DNA from: Tubulanus polymorphus
Taxonomy: Eukaryota > Nemertea > Palaeonemertea > Tubulaniformes > Tubulanidae
Reading direction: 5' to 3'
DNA: 64,000 nucleotides
Assembly: GCF_964204645.1 (NCBI RefSeq)
Contig: NC_134031.1
Location: forward strand, 10,580,501-10,644,500
Shown: one piece after another, positions 10,868-22,342 of the stretch
How positions within the stretch are numbered: the stretch's first letter is position 1
Layout: each line of letters begins with the position of its first letter
Notes under the pieces: generated by a model
Database searches by the model: none
What the model saw: the letters and a program-made list of their open reading frames with translations, nothing else
Told to the model about the DNA's origin: nothing
Program-made: the position numbers and the translations under genes

Positions 10868-11165
10868 AACAGTTGCAGCCTCTAGGTTGTTTTCCCCTGA
10901 TTGAAAACAATCGGTCAAAAATTGTGGCCTCTAGGCTGTTAACGTCGTTCTTCATGTCGGCCCCCTGGTGGCCATAATTTGAATTGAATCGACCCAATTT
11001 TAAATAGGGTTCTGGCCCAAGTGATATCCTACTTGCGTACCAAGTTTGAAATAAATCCGTCAACAATTGCCGCCTCTAGGCTGTTAACGTCACTTGCGGC
11101 GGCTTACTCAGACAGGGTAAATCTATATGCCCCTCTTAACTTAAGTTGAGCCGGGGGCATAAAAA
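10868..11165. repeat. Short tandem repeat block ending in a hairpin, with a CTCF-like word
   Basis: CCTCTAGG(C/T)TGTT recurs at about 10878, 10927 and 11072, twice followed by AACGTC. A GCCCCCTGGTGGCCA word lies at 10960-10974. The block ends at about 11130-11160 with ATGCCCC...GGGGGCAT around a CTTAACTTAAG palindrome. A tandem core with a terminal hairpin is the organisation of Helentron-associated elements. Confidence 0.45.
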
Positions 11166-11335
11166 ACAGCTGTCGGCATATTGGCCAGAAAATACAGTAA
11201 TATGCCTTTTTAAACCCCACGGGGCGGAAGCAGAGAAAAATTGTCCCATTTGAATACCTGACTGGGTAGCGATAAAAAGCTCTGGATGATACATGAAATA
11301 GAGAAAATGTTTCTACTTCTAACTAGTTATCTTAC

Positions 11336-11497
11336 CTGTATTATCTTACTCAGGTCATCAAAGGAGTTTTTACAGTCCCCGGCATAACGCATGGCGAGCT
11401 GCTGTATACCTTTATTGACGTGGTTGGTATTGGTTGATGTTGTGCCACCAGGAGTTGCCCCAATGCCTGCACCATTAGCTATATGCATAATCTCTTC
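11336..11497 (-). CDS. UBR4: UBR4 exon 13 of window
   Basis: 54 codons, phase 0 at both ends. The acceptor is TTTTAG at 11498 and the donor CAG/GTAAG. It begins with a Gly/Thr/Asn-rich linker (EEIMHIANGAGIGATPGG...) and ends with the conserved block YAGDCKNSFDDLSKIIQ. The intron before it is 12.7 kb and holds the Penelope/DIRS composite. Confidence 0.95.
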
Positions 11498-11640
11498 CTA
11501 AAAGAAAAGGTGATCTTAATTTCTATACCTATTGTGCAATCTAACTTGAAGAATTAATTGATTAAATGATGAATTAATTGATGATTAATTGATTATCATC
11601 ACCACCAATTAAGGATTATGAAAGGATAGTCAAATTACAT

Positions 11641-11712
11641 GCAGTCACTGAGATCGAACCCCAGTCTCATACATAAGAGACTTAGCATTCTAACAGTCAG
11701 ACCAAGGGAACT
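11641..11712 (-). repeat. tRNA-like relic or SINE head
   Basis: The minus strand reads TTGGTCTGACTG...GAGACTGGGGTTCGATCTC. There is a box-B-like GGTTCGATC and an anticodon-arm-like stem (AGTCTC/GAGACT), but the loop is too long and the T-stem imperfect. Not a functional tRNA. Confidence 0.35.
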
Positions 11713-12864
11713 AGTCAATTTGGACCATACATCAATTTGTGAATGCATATATCACATCAAAACTCTGGGACAAGGGGTACATTGTATCATTATCAATTAG
11801 TGAAAAGTTTGAAAATCAGATAATTTGAATATTACACATATTACCCATGGCTAAACACAGAAAACAATGACTTGAAATGTACTAAATGAATGAAAATGAT
11901 CATATGCTTCAACTTTGCAATTAGGTACCACAAAAGTTTTAGCATAATACAATTCACTATTCAACTTCTCTGTCAGGGGATAATTGAAGAGACAATGTAA
12001 TTGTTCCAATGAATACTAAATATAAAATACAAGTCTAAGGACTTTGAAAATTCATTGAGAATATCAGAGGTCTCAGATAGTTTGGGATAACGAATAATTT
12101 TACATTATACAATTTATATGCTGCCAGCACTATTTGTAACCAGAAAGAAACTTTCCATGATGGGTTTCTGTGTAATTGTTTCTGTTTCATTCACCGAACT
12201 CGCTGTCAAAAAGGCGATTCTCGATATAAATAGTAATGGGTTTTCCCCTCGGGATACCCGCTTTGGGAAAGGCACCTGAATCGATGCTACGAGTTCGAAT
12301 CCCAATATTTAGACGTAATTTATTATTCTTTGAAATAAATTCTTAGAATTTCTATTTATGATAGGATGTGCAGGTTTTGATTTGGTAATGATGTTAATAA
12401 AAGTTTACCTCTTAAGGTATTGTTTTCTATCTATTGTTTGTGACGGATTAGTTTCGATGCTCCTCACAACCCGCCCCACCACGTGTCACTTATTCACGGA
12501 CACGCGGATTGTATCATTTGTAATAGGCCTACCACATGAAAGAGTCCATGGCCTACCGTAGAATAGTAGGGCCTACCGATCACGCTATGTGCGATGAAAG
12601 TAGTGTTTGAATAAAACAAATTTTTAATGAAATAAACATTATTTATCATAATTAATCAATAGATCAGGTGCCGCCTAAATAATTGTTTGTTTCGTGAAAT
12701 TTGTACAAAACTTTACGACTTCGTCATGTCTTGTGACCCTGAAAATACTAGAAGAATCATCGGTAAGCTTATAAAACGGCGAGGTCAACATAGTAACAAC
12801 AACTTCGGGGATTGAAAAAAAAAACTCGAAAGAATTATTTCTTATACTGATGAGTTATACTGAT
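11713..12864. other. UBR4 intron sequence, nothing firmly recognised
   Basis: AT-rich sequence. A lone box-B-like AGTTCGAATCC lies at 12292-12302 without a supporting box A. The segment 12240-12275 has GGGTTTTCCCC and GGGATACCCG palindromes. No ORF with recognisable motifs. Confidence 0.4.
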
Positions 12865-13299
12865 GGGGAGTAGCGACCGTCATTGACACCAGTTATTTAT
12901 CCATTCACTATCAAATGTGACGAGCCCAATAAATGATTGCGCATAGATTCGGCCTCTCAGCATTTAGCACAGCAGTTCCAAGAAGTGTTAACACCGATCA
13001 GCGCGCGCGCGCTATCTAAAACCGGTGCTAGTACGATCAATATCTACAGGTATATACGTGTTCAGTATTACACAGGGAGTACTAGTATGTTGATCGAGCG
13101 TCGTCGTAGCAACGCGCTATAAAGCGGCTTGAACTAGCGAGTAACGTTAATAATGTTTTAACCAAATTAGAGCACTTATAACCATCGGAATCAAATATAA
13201 ACCAAGCTGCACCATCTACATCAAGGAGAGAATACCTGTGTGAAATTACAGAATTGTCGGTCCACACAAACAGCTTAAATCGTGTCATAAAGAAACATC

Positions 13300-13334
<35 letters not shown>

Positions 13335-13380
13335 ATGACGACGATGCCATAGATGGGTTCGTCTGACGACGAAACCCATC
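12865..13380 (+). repeat. R2 dispersed repeat, copy a, with (ACAG)n core
   Basis: R2 shares with 56485-56940 the ordered words GAGTAGCGACCGTC, GATCAGCGCGCG, GCGGCTTGAACTAGCGAGTA and CAAATATAAACCAAGCTGC. Then comes a tetranucleotide array and a terminal hairpin GATGGGTTCGTC-TGAC-GACGAAACCCATC. A microsatellite core plus 3' hairpin is the build of Helentron-like non-autonomous elements described in molluscs and other animals. Class is inference. Confidence 0.6.
13301..13334. repeat. (ACAG)n microsatellite inside R2 copy a
   Basis: About eight units of ACAG, one with a G substitution (ACGG), followed directly by CATGACGACGATGCC. Confidence 0.9.
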
Positions 13381-13384
13381 AAAA

Positions 13385-14465
13385 ATAGTGCTGCCATTAA
13401 ACTGATCTAACTTAGTATAAAAAACCAATGACGAGATAACTCATCACTGGCAATGGTGAAAAGATTCTCCATTTTTTCTTGTCCCAATTGCCAGTGAAAA
13501 GTGTGAAAAATCAAAAAGAAATCTAAAAGAATAAAAGTTTCATTGTAAGAATTATAAAGAATGATTTTAGTTGTTATATGCTCTCTAAATATTGGCCCGA
13601 AAAGAAGCTTTGAATTCTTTGCTTTCTATGAAAAAATTTCTAGTGTGCACCTGACTTAAGAGTTACTCCTATAAATAATATCCTTGTCTCTCCATACAAT
13701 CTACAGACAATCCTTAGCTGGTTTCTCGCCTCTGCCAGGTCATTCATAACGCTATGAAATGACATTGAATCGATGACGATATAACTCATCATGGCAAACT
13801 GTGGTACACCCACCATGATTTATCTCATCAGCGGCAGCAAACGTGTTAAGTCATGTGGCATAATTTTCCACTTTTTCCAGTTTTTTTGACAGATGAGAAA
13901 TATATATGTATGTCACACATTTCTGCTTAAACCTTATTCAGAATTCAAAAGTATAGCCTAAGTTAACTAGAACTACGTTAGGAATACCCCTCCACAATAC
14001 TAGAAGGCTCTACAAATATGGCTCTGACAGCCATCTTGACCTACATAGGTAAAAAGACAGGGATCCTCCTGCCCTCCATAACGTACATACCAGGTTATGA
14101 GAAAATTGGTGGATTGTGGACTATATAGCTGCAACAAGGTCTAAAATGCCTATTCGACACACAAATTTGGCTCTAGCAGCCATCTTGGATGACTATATAT
14201 AAGTCAAAATGAAAAAGAAGACTCATTTCTTTCACGCCAGATGGAAAAAAGCAAATAAAAATGTGTCCAAATGTGTTGACCGAATGGCAGGAATTAGGTC
14301 CATAATGCCTATTTCAAACACAAATATTTGCAGCCATAAGTGTGCATCGAGATGCGTATTTCTAAAATCCCTAACATGTGTCAAACGCGTTCAGAACTAA
14401 ACGTATCACAGAATGCGAATTAAACGATATAAAACTAAATGCAAACGGAAATGAAGGACGGTATA
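13385..14465. repeat. UBR4 intron with R4 tandem-type repeat at about 13970-14400
   Basis: From about 13970 the sequence has two diverged units with the words ATCCTCCTGCC, CATACCA, AGCTGCAACAAGGTC, ATGCCTATT and AGCCATCTTG. The same words recur at about 49820-50340, and weakly at 61700-61985. The 13385-13960 part shows nothing recognisable. Confidence 0.45.
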
Positions 14466-14532
14466 TTGTACAGTACATAAATGAAGAAATCCCACACTTC
14501 GAATTTAAAATTATATGATCAAATTTATTATT
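14466..14532 (-). repeat. Penelope-like element terminal inverted repeat, left
   Basis: Inverted match of 22343-22407 with only a few differences. It defines one end of the element after subtracting the DIRS insertion. Confidence 0.8.
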
Positions 14533-14729
14533 ATGAAACCACAACATTTAAGCTGTTGACTAACAGCCATTATCAGGTGGAATGACCAGAAAAACAAGTA
14601 ACAAAGTATATAAACTCATCGGATCTAAAATAGAAGCAGTGTGTCAAAACTAAAGATAAACAGACCGAGCAATAAAAACATCAAGGGGTACCGTAGAAAC
14701 CACAGCAATTCTTAACAGTTCTGAGTAAA

Positions 14730-14892
14730 ATTACAATTTTTGGAACTAAAATTTGTATTTCCGAGTAGTACTTACCCTTTCCTATGGTTTTTGCCAATAT
14801 TTTCTAAATTTGGATTGATCGCCAATGGTTTTTCTATACGACCCGGCCTTGCGGTATTGCATTTAGCCACCGGCGAAATCCGCCATCTTTTT
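14730..14892 (-). repeat. DIRS-A copy 1 left terminal repeat
   Basis: From ATTACAATTTTTGG to CCGCCATC. The part from CCTATGG inward is the inverted complement of 20417-20548; the outermost ~45 bp differ between the two ends, as in DIRS1. Confidence 0.85.
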
Positions 14893-14949
14893 ACGTAATA
14901 GCAGACCAAAAAAAAAACAGCTATGCGGGGCAGGTGGGCGGGATTCCCA

Positions 14950-15045
14950 CCATAGGAAAGGGTAAGTACTACTCGGAAATACAAATTTTAGTTCCAAAAA
15001 TTGTAATATTTCCGTCGAGAACTGTACCCTTTCCTATGGTTTTTG
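14950..15045 (-). repeat. DIRS-A copy 1 internal complementary region
   Basis: The first part (CCATAGGAAAGGGTAAGTAC...TTGTAAT) is the reverse complement of the left end. The second (ATTTCCGTCGAG...TTTTTGC) is the reverse complement of the right end. The two meet at about 15006. Such a region is taken to template the joining of the two ends of the circular replication intermediate. Confidence 0.85.
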
Positions 15046-15306
15046 CTAGACTAGCCTAGCACAAGGATGGTGGGAAAGGTAGATAGAAAAACCACCGCTC
15101 AAACGCAAGTTAAGAGGGAAAAAGAGAGCACTTATCCAAGCACGGAATGGAGCACTGTAGCACAGGGAAGACCGGTTGGCCACAGTGAGTCCGTCCAGCT
15201 CAGGGCCCCCCCCCCAGAATTTTGCGAAATTAATACTTGCAGATATGAGCCCAAACTATGTACAAGGATACACCCCCTGTGATCCTGATAATGCAACATA
15301 AATATT

Positions 15307-16900
15307 CTACACTAAAGGGTCCGATCGGAAAGAACGGACACCTTGAGCCATGACAACAGGACCAAGTGAAGCTAATGAGCCTAACTGGCCTGAAACATCC
15401 CGTAAATAAAATGACGTGAATGTCGATGGAGAATTCCCAAAAGGCGGCCCGACAGACTTCCTCCAACGGAGCACCCGAAAAGGCTGCGCAGGAAGTAGCC
15501 ATAGACCTCACTTGATGAGAAACCACTCCCTCCGAGGAAAGATTCTCCTTCAATAAAATGTCCTTGATCAGTGAAGAGATCCATTGGGCCACTGTGTCCC
15601 GTGAAATATCACCCTTTAGGTGATCCAGCAGCGTAATAAATAACCGCTCCCGTGAACCCCTCCGTGAAGCAGAGCGATCTAAATAGAAACACAACGCCCG
15701 CACAGGACATAAAGTCCTGTCCAGGATGCCCGGTTCCACTCGATGTTTTAGGGCTTCAATTCGCCATTGACGCCGAACCGAGCCTGGTCGTTGGTTCTTT
15801 GCCAAAAATTCCGAAGCAGGCCGCAGCGAAACAAATTCCTTCGCTGGCCCAAAGACAATATGACCTTGTCGGACTGAAAGCGCATGAATCTCAGAGCGAC
15901 GGGCCGAGCAAGCCAAGAACAGCAAAAATACAGTCTTTTTGACAAATTTTCAAATGACGCTGCCGAAAGAGGTTCAAATGGAGCCTCCATTAACTTCTTC
16001 AAAATTACAGACAGATCCCATGGTTGAACTGTCCTTGGTACCCGAGGCCGGGAAATAGAAAACCCTGCAACCAGCTCGGATATCCGATGATCCCCTGCTA
16101 CATTTGGCCATCCAGAAGCACGCAATGTATGAGAAATCGCGGAGCGGTAACCTTTTATAGTTATGACCTGCAAACCTTTTACTACAAATAGGTGCAGTAA
16201 AAAATCTGCCAATTGAGCTACAGAGGGTGAGCATGGATCAATTTCCCCTGCAGCACACCAATCCGCAAAAATGACTCCATTTGGCATCGTAAATGGTACT
16301 TGTTGATGGCCGCTTAGATCCTGCGATAAAGGAGGCAGCCTGTTCTGAAAAGCCTGAAGTTGACAAGGATCGCTGGACAATGGCCAGGCGAGCAGATTTA
16401 ACCACTGGCTGTTTGGATGATGCCGAAAGTTCCCCTGAGACAGAAGCGATGGGAAATTCGGAAGAATCCTGGGGTTGTCGCACAGTAGGTTGAGAAGTGG
16501 TAGGAACCATTTCTGAGCCGGCCAACATGGTGCTACCAGAACTATGTTGCAATTGACTGATCTCTCTATTTGATCCAGTAAGCGGGGCAGGACTGGTGTG
16601 GGCGGGAACGCATACGCATGCATCCCCGACCAGTCCAGAGAGAAGGCATCGACCCCCCACGCTTCCGCGTCTGGAAACGGGGACACAAACAGAGGACACC
16701 TCCGATTGAACCGGGTGGCAAACAGATCCAGCAGCGGATTGCCAAACATGCCCCGAACCCGATCGGCTACTTCTTGGTGGAGAAACCATTCTGTCGCAAT
16801 AGCCTGACCTCGACGAGACAGAGCATCGGCCATCACGTTCCTTTTCCCTGCTAAATGTGCCACAGTCAGGGACACGCCCTTTGTCTGGCACCAAAGAAGA
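15307..16900 (-). pseudogene. DIRS-A copy 1 connection region and tyrosine recombinase, frameshifted
   Basis: After RNase H the frame continues through AHLAGKRNVMADALSR (RNase H end) and a linker into the recombinase N-terminal part (FADWCAAGEIDPCSPS, ITIKGYRSAISHTL). The catalytic core follows with the first Arg in SARRSEIHAL, then HQVRSMATSCAAFSG and AAFW. Frames shift near 15945, before the Arg box, and at 15437, where an extra G puts the FYLRD catalytic-tyrosine motif into another frame. Without these breaks the region would end at the stop at 15309-15307. Confidence 0.8.
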
Positions 16901-18329
16901 ATTTTGGCCGACAGACCTGTGAGGGTTTCTGAGTGAGAGCCCCCTTGTGCTGAAGGTAAGCCCTCACTGTTGAATTGTCTGTGGCTAACCAAACGTGGTG
17001 GCCCTCCACTCTCCTGTGAAAGAACTTCAGGGCCTTCCACACGGCCAGCATTTCTAGGAAATTTATGTGGTTGGTGGCCTCGTAGCGAGACCATCTCCCG
17101 GCTTTGACTCGGTTCTCCAGATGTGCCCCCCATCCTTGGTGACTGGCATCCGTAAATACACGAACTGTATACTGTAGACCCTGGGCTAGTGACACCCCGA
17201 GCCGAAGATTCGTAGTTGCCGCCCACCACTGAAGATCCGGACTTAGATCGGTTGGAGGTACGGGAATCAAGGCCTCCCAGTTGCCCTTTGACTGAGACCA
17301 AAAGACCTTCCAATATTGTTGCAAGCGCCTGCTTCTGAGGCGGCCTAAGGGCACCACCAGTCCCATGGAGCTGATGGAGCCTAGAAGCTGTGACCAGTAA
17401 CGAGCTGTTCTCGGGGTTGTGGACACTCCCGCCACAGCTTCTTGAAGTTTGGCTACTCGAACCATAGACGGAAAGACTTTGCCGATTCGGAGATCGAAGT
17501 CCATGCCGAGATAAGTGAACTGTTGGGCCGGCGTCAACTGAGATTTTTCCCTGTTTACGCGGAACCCTAGCTGATGGACTAAGTCCAAGACTGAGGTCAT
17601 TGCCTCCCGACATTCCTGAGCCGAATTCGCGACTATTAACCAGTCGTCGAGGTAAACGAACAGTCGAACACCCCTTGACTGAAGTACCTTCTGAACTGAC
17701 TTGACCAACTTGGTGAAAACCCATGGGGCCGTACTGAGGCCAAATGGAAGAGACCTGAATTGGAACTGGCGGCCTTCCCACTTTATCCTGAGAAATCGCC
17801 GAGATTCTGGGTGAATTGGAACCTGAAAGTAAGCATCTTTCAGGTCCAACGAAGCCGCCCATTGACCCGGACGGAGCCCTTGAATCACGTCCTTGGGCTT
17901 GGTCATCCGGAACCTTGGAATGTCTAGGTGCCGATTGAGGGATGACAGATCTATCACTGTCCGTTGACCCCCTGTGGCCTTTGGTACCATGAATATTCGA
18001 GAAAACCAGCCGGGAGAAGTTTCGTTGCAAACTGGTTCTATCGCTCCCTTCTCGGCCAATTCCTTGAGAGCCGGAGAGATTAAGGCCTCCTGACCAGGTT
18101 TTGGCCGCATGTTGGGAGGTGACCTCATCAGGCGCGGTCGCCTTAGGAAACGGAGACGGTAGCCACGAGAGACGACCTGGGAGGGCCAACCGTCTCCGAA
18201 AAGGTCAGACCAGTGGGTTGCTGCCTGCTGCAGACAACCTCCCACTGGTCCCAAGAATTCATTTCTAGTTTTTCCGAAAGGAAGAGCCCCTTTTTGGAGC
18301 CTTCCCCTTGACTGGACGAGGCTTGACAC
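16900..18329 (-). pseudogene. DIRS-A copy 1 reverse transcriptase / RNase H
   Basis: An open stretch of about 480 codons. RT motifs in order: RTVIDLSSLN, SLDLKDAYFQVPI (motif A Asp), LPFGLSTAPWVFT (motif B), VYLDDWLI (catalytic YxDD motif) and FTYLGM. RNase H follows with FTDASHQGWGAH, NFLEMLAVWKAL and WLATDNSTVRAYL, giving the D-E-D set. A 1-bp loss near 16950 (CAGCACAAGG against CAGAACCAAGG in copy 2) shifts the frame just after the third acidic residue. Confidence 0.85.
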
Positions 18330-18334
18330 GATTG

Positions 18335-20211
18335 TTAAAGTTGCGCGCTAGTTCTCCAACCGGCATCCGAAGCGGCCTGAGAAAGCGTGGAAGTTTGAGA
18401 TGGTCCTGTTTGCGTCCGTGCCGAACCTTGTGCCGCCGGCGTCGGACCAGAACGCTTTTTCCACGGAGTTCGGGGGTTGGACTTGGCCTGAACCTCCCGA
18501 ATCTTCCTCAGCTCTGCGGAAACCGGAGCGCACCAACCGGAGAAGAGACGTGAAGACGTCCCCAAGGGGGCTCTCACCAAAGCATTGGACACCATATCCG
18601 GTAGACGAGTTTTGGAACTGGAGTCCATCACTGACTGACGGGAGGCTTACACAAGATTAGCCTGACCCCGAACCGACAACGGAATTACATGCGAAACAGA
18701 CCGAGCCAAAGATTGGATAATCCGGTCCATTCCCTCCAGTTTTAGGGCAACTGACTCTGGGTCGGAGCCCGCATGAACGGCGGCGTGAGTCTCGCGAAGC
18801 TCACCCGTCAACACCTTAAGTGCCATATCTTGAAACGAACCAACCCTGGTAAGATTGTCCAGGATTGACGTCATGGCCACCAAACCGGACTTAGGCAAAC
18901 GAATACCCGACTGTGCTGTAACAGTATCCGGGCTGATCAAAGTATAATCAGCATCCAGGCAGTTATGACTGTGATCCACAGCACCTGGAGTTGCGTAGTA
19001 CGCCGAGCAAAATGCGCCTATAGGTGGATCGGTTGAACTAAAATATTTCCCAGATTTCATACCCCGTTCTGGCGGGGGTAATGAAAACTGAACGGGACAG
19101 AGATACATTGCGAGCCAGGGAAGCCCCCATCGTCTGGGGCAACCCACAATTGCTCGCGACAGGAACGACCCCAGAAGGAATTGCCGCTTCTGGGACCGGA
19201 TCCTCATTGAAATCAGACCCTACCGCAGCATCCAGGAATTCAGAGTCAGAATTCCGAAGAACTGAGTGGGCTGGCGAACTTCTAACCGGACAATCAGGAA
19301 TAGGCTTACCTGTTGTAGAGGTTGCAGCGACTTGTTGCGACGAAGATAACAAGTTTAAAATTTTCTCCTCAAATACATGGAAATCCTTCTGAGTCAGGTA
19401 TTTTCCAGTATCCCGAAGATCGTGCCGACTTTGGTGACGGTCCCTCGAACGGGATCGCGACCTACTAGAAGAATCGCTTTCATCGCTAACCGACGTCGAC
19501 GAACGATGAGAAGACCGACGGCGAAACTTCCGACAATAACGATCGTAGTCCCTCTCGCGATCAAACCTTGATCTGCGAGAAGGAGATCTTGCTCGTTTAT
19601 TACGCTCACAGCGTCTAAATCTAGTGGGAGAGCGAGCTCTATCCCCGGAGCGACGATCAGAATCAGACGATGAACGTACCGGATGTTTTGAACCGGACGA
19701 CGTCTGGACAGGACCGGTACCCGAACCGGACCGATACCGACCGAACCGGTGCGGGCCGTTCGTGACTACTGCGGCGCGCACTCGGTTCCGAACATGTAGT
19801 CTGAACCGGCCGAACCGGTGAAGGACCAGAGACCGGTGAATGACCGGAGACTGGTGCCGGTGAACCAGCGTTCCTCCCCGGTGAACGGAGTTGGGAAGCC
19901 GATCGTACCTGAACGACCGGCGACCGCTCCGCTTTACGATACGAAACAGGATTAGAAACATCGGTAGGCACGTCGGCCGAAACCGACGAATCCCTGCTAA
20001 CTCGACGACGATCTCTTAGTTTAAGAGCCTTATCGGCCCGAAGCCAAAGGTCCTCGGACCACACGTCGCAAATCTTGCAAGGATTGCTCCTTGCACATAT
20101 TTGACCGGATTTACGCCTGCACGACGCACATGAATCGTGGTTGTCCCAGGCGCCAAACAAATGCCCGCATCCCTCCCCGCCACGATGCTGACCCTTAGGA
20201 GGGGGTGGCAT
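18335..20211 (-). pseudogene. DIRS-A copy 1 gag-like protein, broken
   Basis: Starts at ATG 20211-20209 (MPPPPKGQHRGG). Cys motifs (CASC, CKIC) are followed by an Arg/Ser-rich region with SRSRSRSR runs, then a conserved C-terminal half (SILDNLTRVGSFQDMALKV, SLARSVSHVIPLS). The frame shifts near 19663 and at ~19084, where about 237 bp present in copy 2 is lost at a short AAAACTGA-type match. The intact part overlaps the RT start slightly. Confidence 0.65.
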
Positions 20212-20416
20212 AATTATCCTGTTACAAATCAAAACAATTCAATTCAATCAAATTATATTTGTACATAAAATTCTTACGGAAAAATAGAAACTAGGGATAA
20301 CCTCCAAACCGAACGGACTCACCGTTATGAGAGTGAAAACTCCCTAATATCCTAATTCCCAGATTTTTACGGCGAAAAAATCCAACGCGTTCTACTGCGA
20401 GAACGCCAAGAAAAAT

Positions 20417-20548
20417 GATGGTGGATTTCGCCGGTGGCTAAATGCAATACCGCAGGGCCGGGTCGTATAGAAAAACCATTGGCGATCAATCCAAATTTAG
20501 AAAATATTGGCAAAAACCATAGGAAAGGGTACAGTACTCGACGGAAAT
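20417..20548 (-). repeat. DIRS-A copy 1 right terminal repeat
   Basis: Ends in TACAGTACTCGACGGAAAT; inverted complement of the inner part of 14730-14892. The adjoining sequence from 20549 is Penelope-like element. Confidence 0.85.
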
Positions 20549-20661
20549 AACAAATTATGTAACTAAGTGAAGTGGACTGAAGAGGGTGGCGATAACAAAG
20601 TGACACATAGTGACATTAACCCAAATCTAATAAAGAGTTGATGTGTCTGGATAATAATTGG

Positions 20662-21318
20662 TTACGAATTTAAGTTAAGTTTCGAAGTTAAGAAACCAGT
20701 ATTTAAATTAGTAGATAAATTTGATTTCGAAAGTTTACATATTAGGGCTGATTCCACTATATGTCTCTTATGAATATCTTTACAAGGACAAATAAGTTTC
20801 GAATTCTTAAAGTCAAATTGGTGATTGGTTGTAAAGACTTGATTTGCTAATCCACTCTCAGGCTTTTGGTTGCGGATATCTATTTTGTGTTCTTTAATAC
20901 GCTGACTAAGCTTACGTCCCGTTTCGCCGATGTACATCATATTACAGTCTTTACATGGTATCTTATAGACCCTGGACTCAATTAGCTCACTGTTGGGTTT
21001 ATTTTTGGTTAAAACATTAGTGAGTTTGTAATCATACTGAAAGACTAATCTAGTGTCAATGGTGCTAAATGTGGATTTAAAGCGTTCCAAAGTAGGTAAA
21101 TACGGGATTGTAATATTCTTTTGAGCTCTGCGTTTTATGGTCAGGTCATTACGTCCAAAAGTGAAAAAATTTGGGCTTTGAAATAAAATTTTGTCTGGAT
21201 AGGCTAGTTTCTTGAGAGCAGTTCTTATATGTTTGATTTCTTTATCTAAAAACATTTGATCACAAATACGTAGAGCTCGAAGAAATAATCCTTGGGCTAT
21301 TCCAATTTTGATGTTCAA
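20662..21318 (-). pseudogene. Penelope-like element C-terminal part with GIY-YIG endonuclease
   Basis: 218 open codons. The C-terminal half has VYKIPCKDCNMMYIGETGRK followed by LSQRIKEH. This is the GIY-YIG nuclease of Penelope-like elements, which here shows the usual CxxC insertion and YIGET-R pattern, with the Arg and EH of the active region present. It is separated by a frameshift from the RT part at 21315. Confidence 0.85.
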
Positions 21319-22300
21319 AGGAGTAAATGAAGATAAGCTTCAGCATTAGTCAGTTTTCTATATACAGAGAGTTTCAAATTTGTTTTGAATTTATGTATGA
21401 GTACATCGAGAAATGGGATGCAGTTATTTTCTTCCCACTCAAAAGTGAAATTCAAAGTAGGATATAAAGAGTTCAAATAATGTAAGAACCCATTCACATT
21501 AAAATAAGGGAAACTAAATAAAGTATATCATCAACGTAACGTCGCCAAGTTTGGGTCTACTTTTGGTGTAAAGAGGAAGAATTTCACTTTCGACATGTTC
21601 CAAATATAAACCAGCTAGAACAGGGGAAAGCGGATTCTCCATAGCCATACCAAAAATCTGTTCAAAAAAGTTAGAACCAAATTGAAAATATAAGTTTTTT
21701 GTACAAAGTTCAATTAAGTCCAAAAGCCAATCAACTGGTATATCAAAATGAAAATCTAAAGTAGGTAACTTTCTCCTTAGAAAGTCCAAAGTAGGTTCTA
21801 AAGGAATATTAGTGAATAAGCTAGCAACATCAAAAGATATAAATTTATCATGCCCAGGAATAACATTTTTTAAACATTCCAATAAATCCTGGTTATGACG
21901 TAAATGGGCATTCCAAGAACCGGCGAAACGGTTTGAGCCAAATATCTAGATAGTCTAAAGGATGGTGAATCACAATTGGAGATGATCGGTCGAAGCGGAA
22001 TATCCTTCTAATGAATTTTTGGAAGTCTGTAGAGATAAGGGAGCGACGGTAAGCGAGATTTAAATTTGTCCAGCGTTTTGGAAACATTGTTATCTTTAAA
22101 ATTCGCAATACTGTCTGACAGTCCTTCGTTGAATTTATTTTGCAATGTTTTTTAAGGGTTCGATTTGAGTTTTTTGTAAACATCCGGATTGTTAAGTAGA
22201 TCTTGCATTTTAGATTTATACGATTCAATGTCCATAGGCACAATTTTTCCTCCTTTGTCTGATTTAGAGATGGGGATTGTTTTAATTCTCCGAAGTTCAC
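21315..22300 (-). pseudogene. Penelope-like element reverse transcriptase, several frameshifts
   Basis: Successive minus-strand segments in different frames carry KFISFDVASLFTNIPLE (motif A), FGMAMENPLSPVLAGLYLEH (motif B; usually GN-PLSP) and, in another frame near 21535, RYVDDIL (catalytic motif C). They continue with FTFEWEENNCIPFLD. At least three frameshifts break the reading. The N-terminal segment 21893-22300 is too decayed to assign a domain. Confidence 0.8.
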
Positions 22301-22342
22301 TGAGGGCAGATCTAAACAGGGGCGGGCAGATCTAAACCCTGG

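Larger units (their letters stand above)
14730..20548 (-). mobile_element. DIRS-like retrotransposon, family A copy 1 (complete ends)
   Basis: Minus-strand order is gag, reverse transcriptase/RNase H, tyrosine recombinase. There are inverted terminal repeats at both ends, and an internal complementary region at 14950-15045 that matches the two outer ends joined. This is the DIRS1 plan, which replicates through a circle and integrates by tyrosine recombinase, so no target duplication is expected and none is seen. Each reading frame is broken at least once: a ~237-bp gag deletion near 19084, a frameshift in RNase H near 16950, and shifts in the recombinase near 15945 and 15437. Confidence 0.9.

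Noticed and set aside
12292-12302. tRNA gene at a box-B-like AGTTCGAATCC
   Set aside because: No box A at suitable distance and no cloverleaf.
13082-13336. Minus-strand ORF reading LSVCLSVCLSVC as a Cys-rich peptide gene
   Set aside because: The Cys/Ser/Val pattern is only the translation of the ACAG microsatellite.
15652-15942. Plus-strand ORFs of 60-100 codons across the DIRS elements (also 16293-16854, 18308-18660, 33253-34116, 35047-35632)
   Set aside because: They lie opposite the well-supported RT, RNase H, recombinase and gag readings and have no motifs of their own. They are shadows of GC-rich coding sequence.
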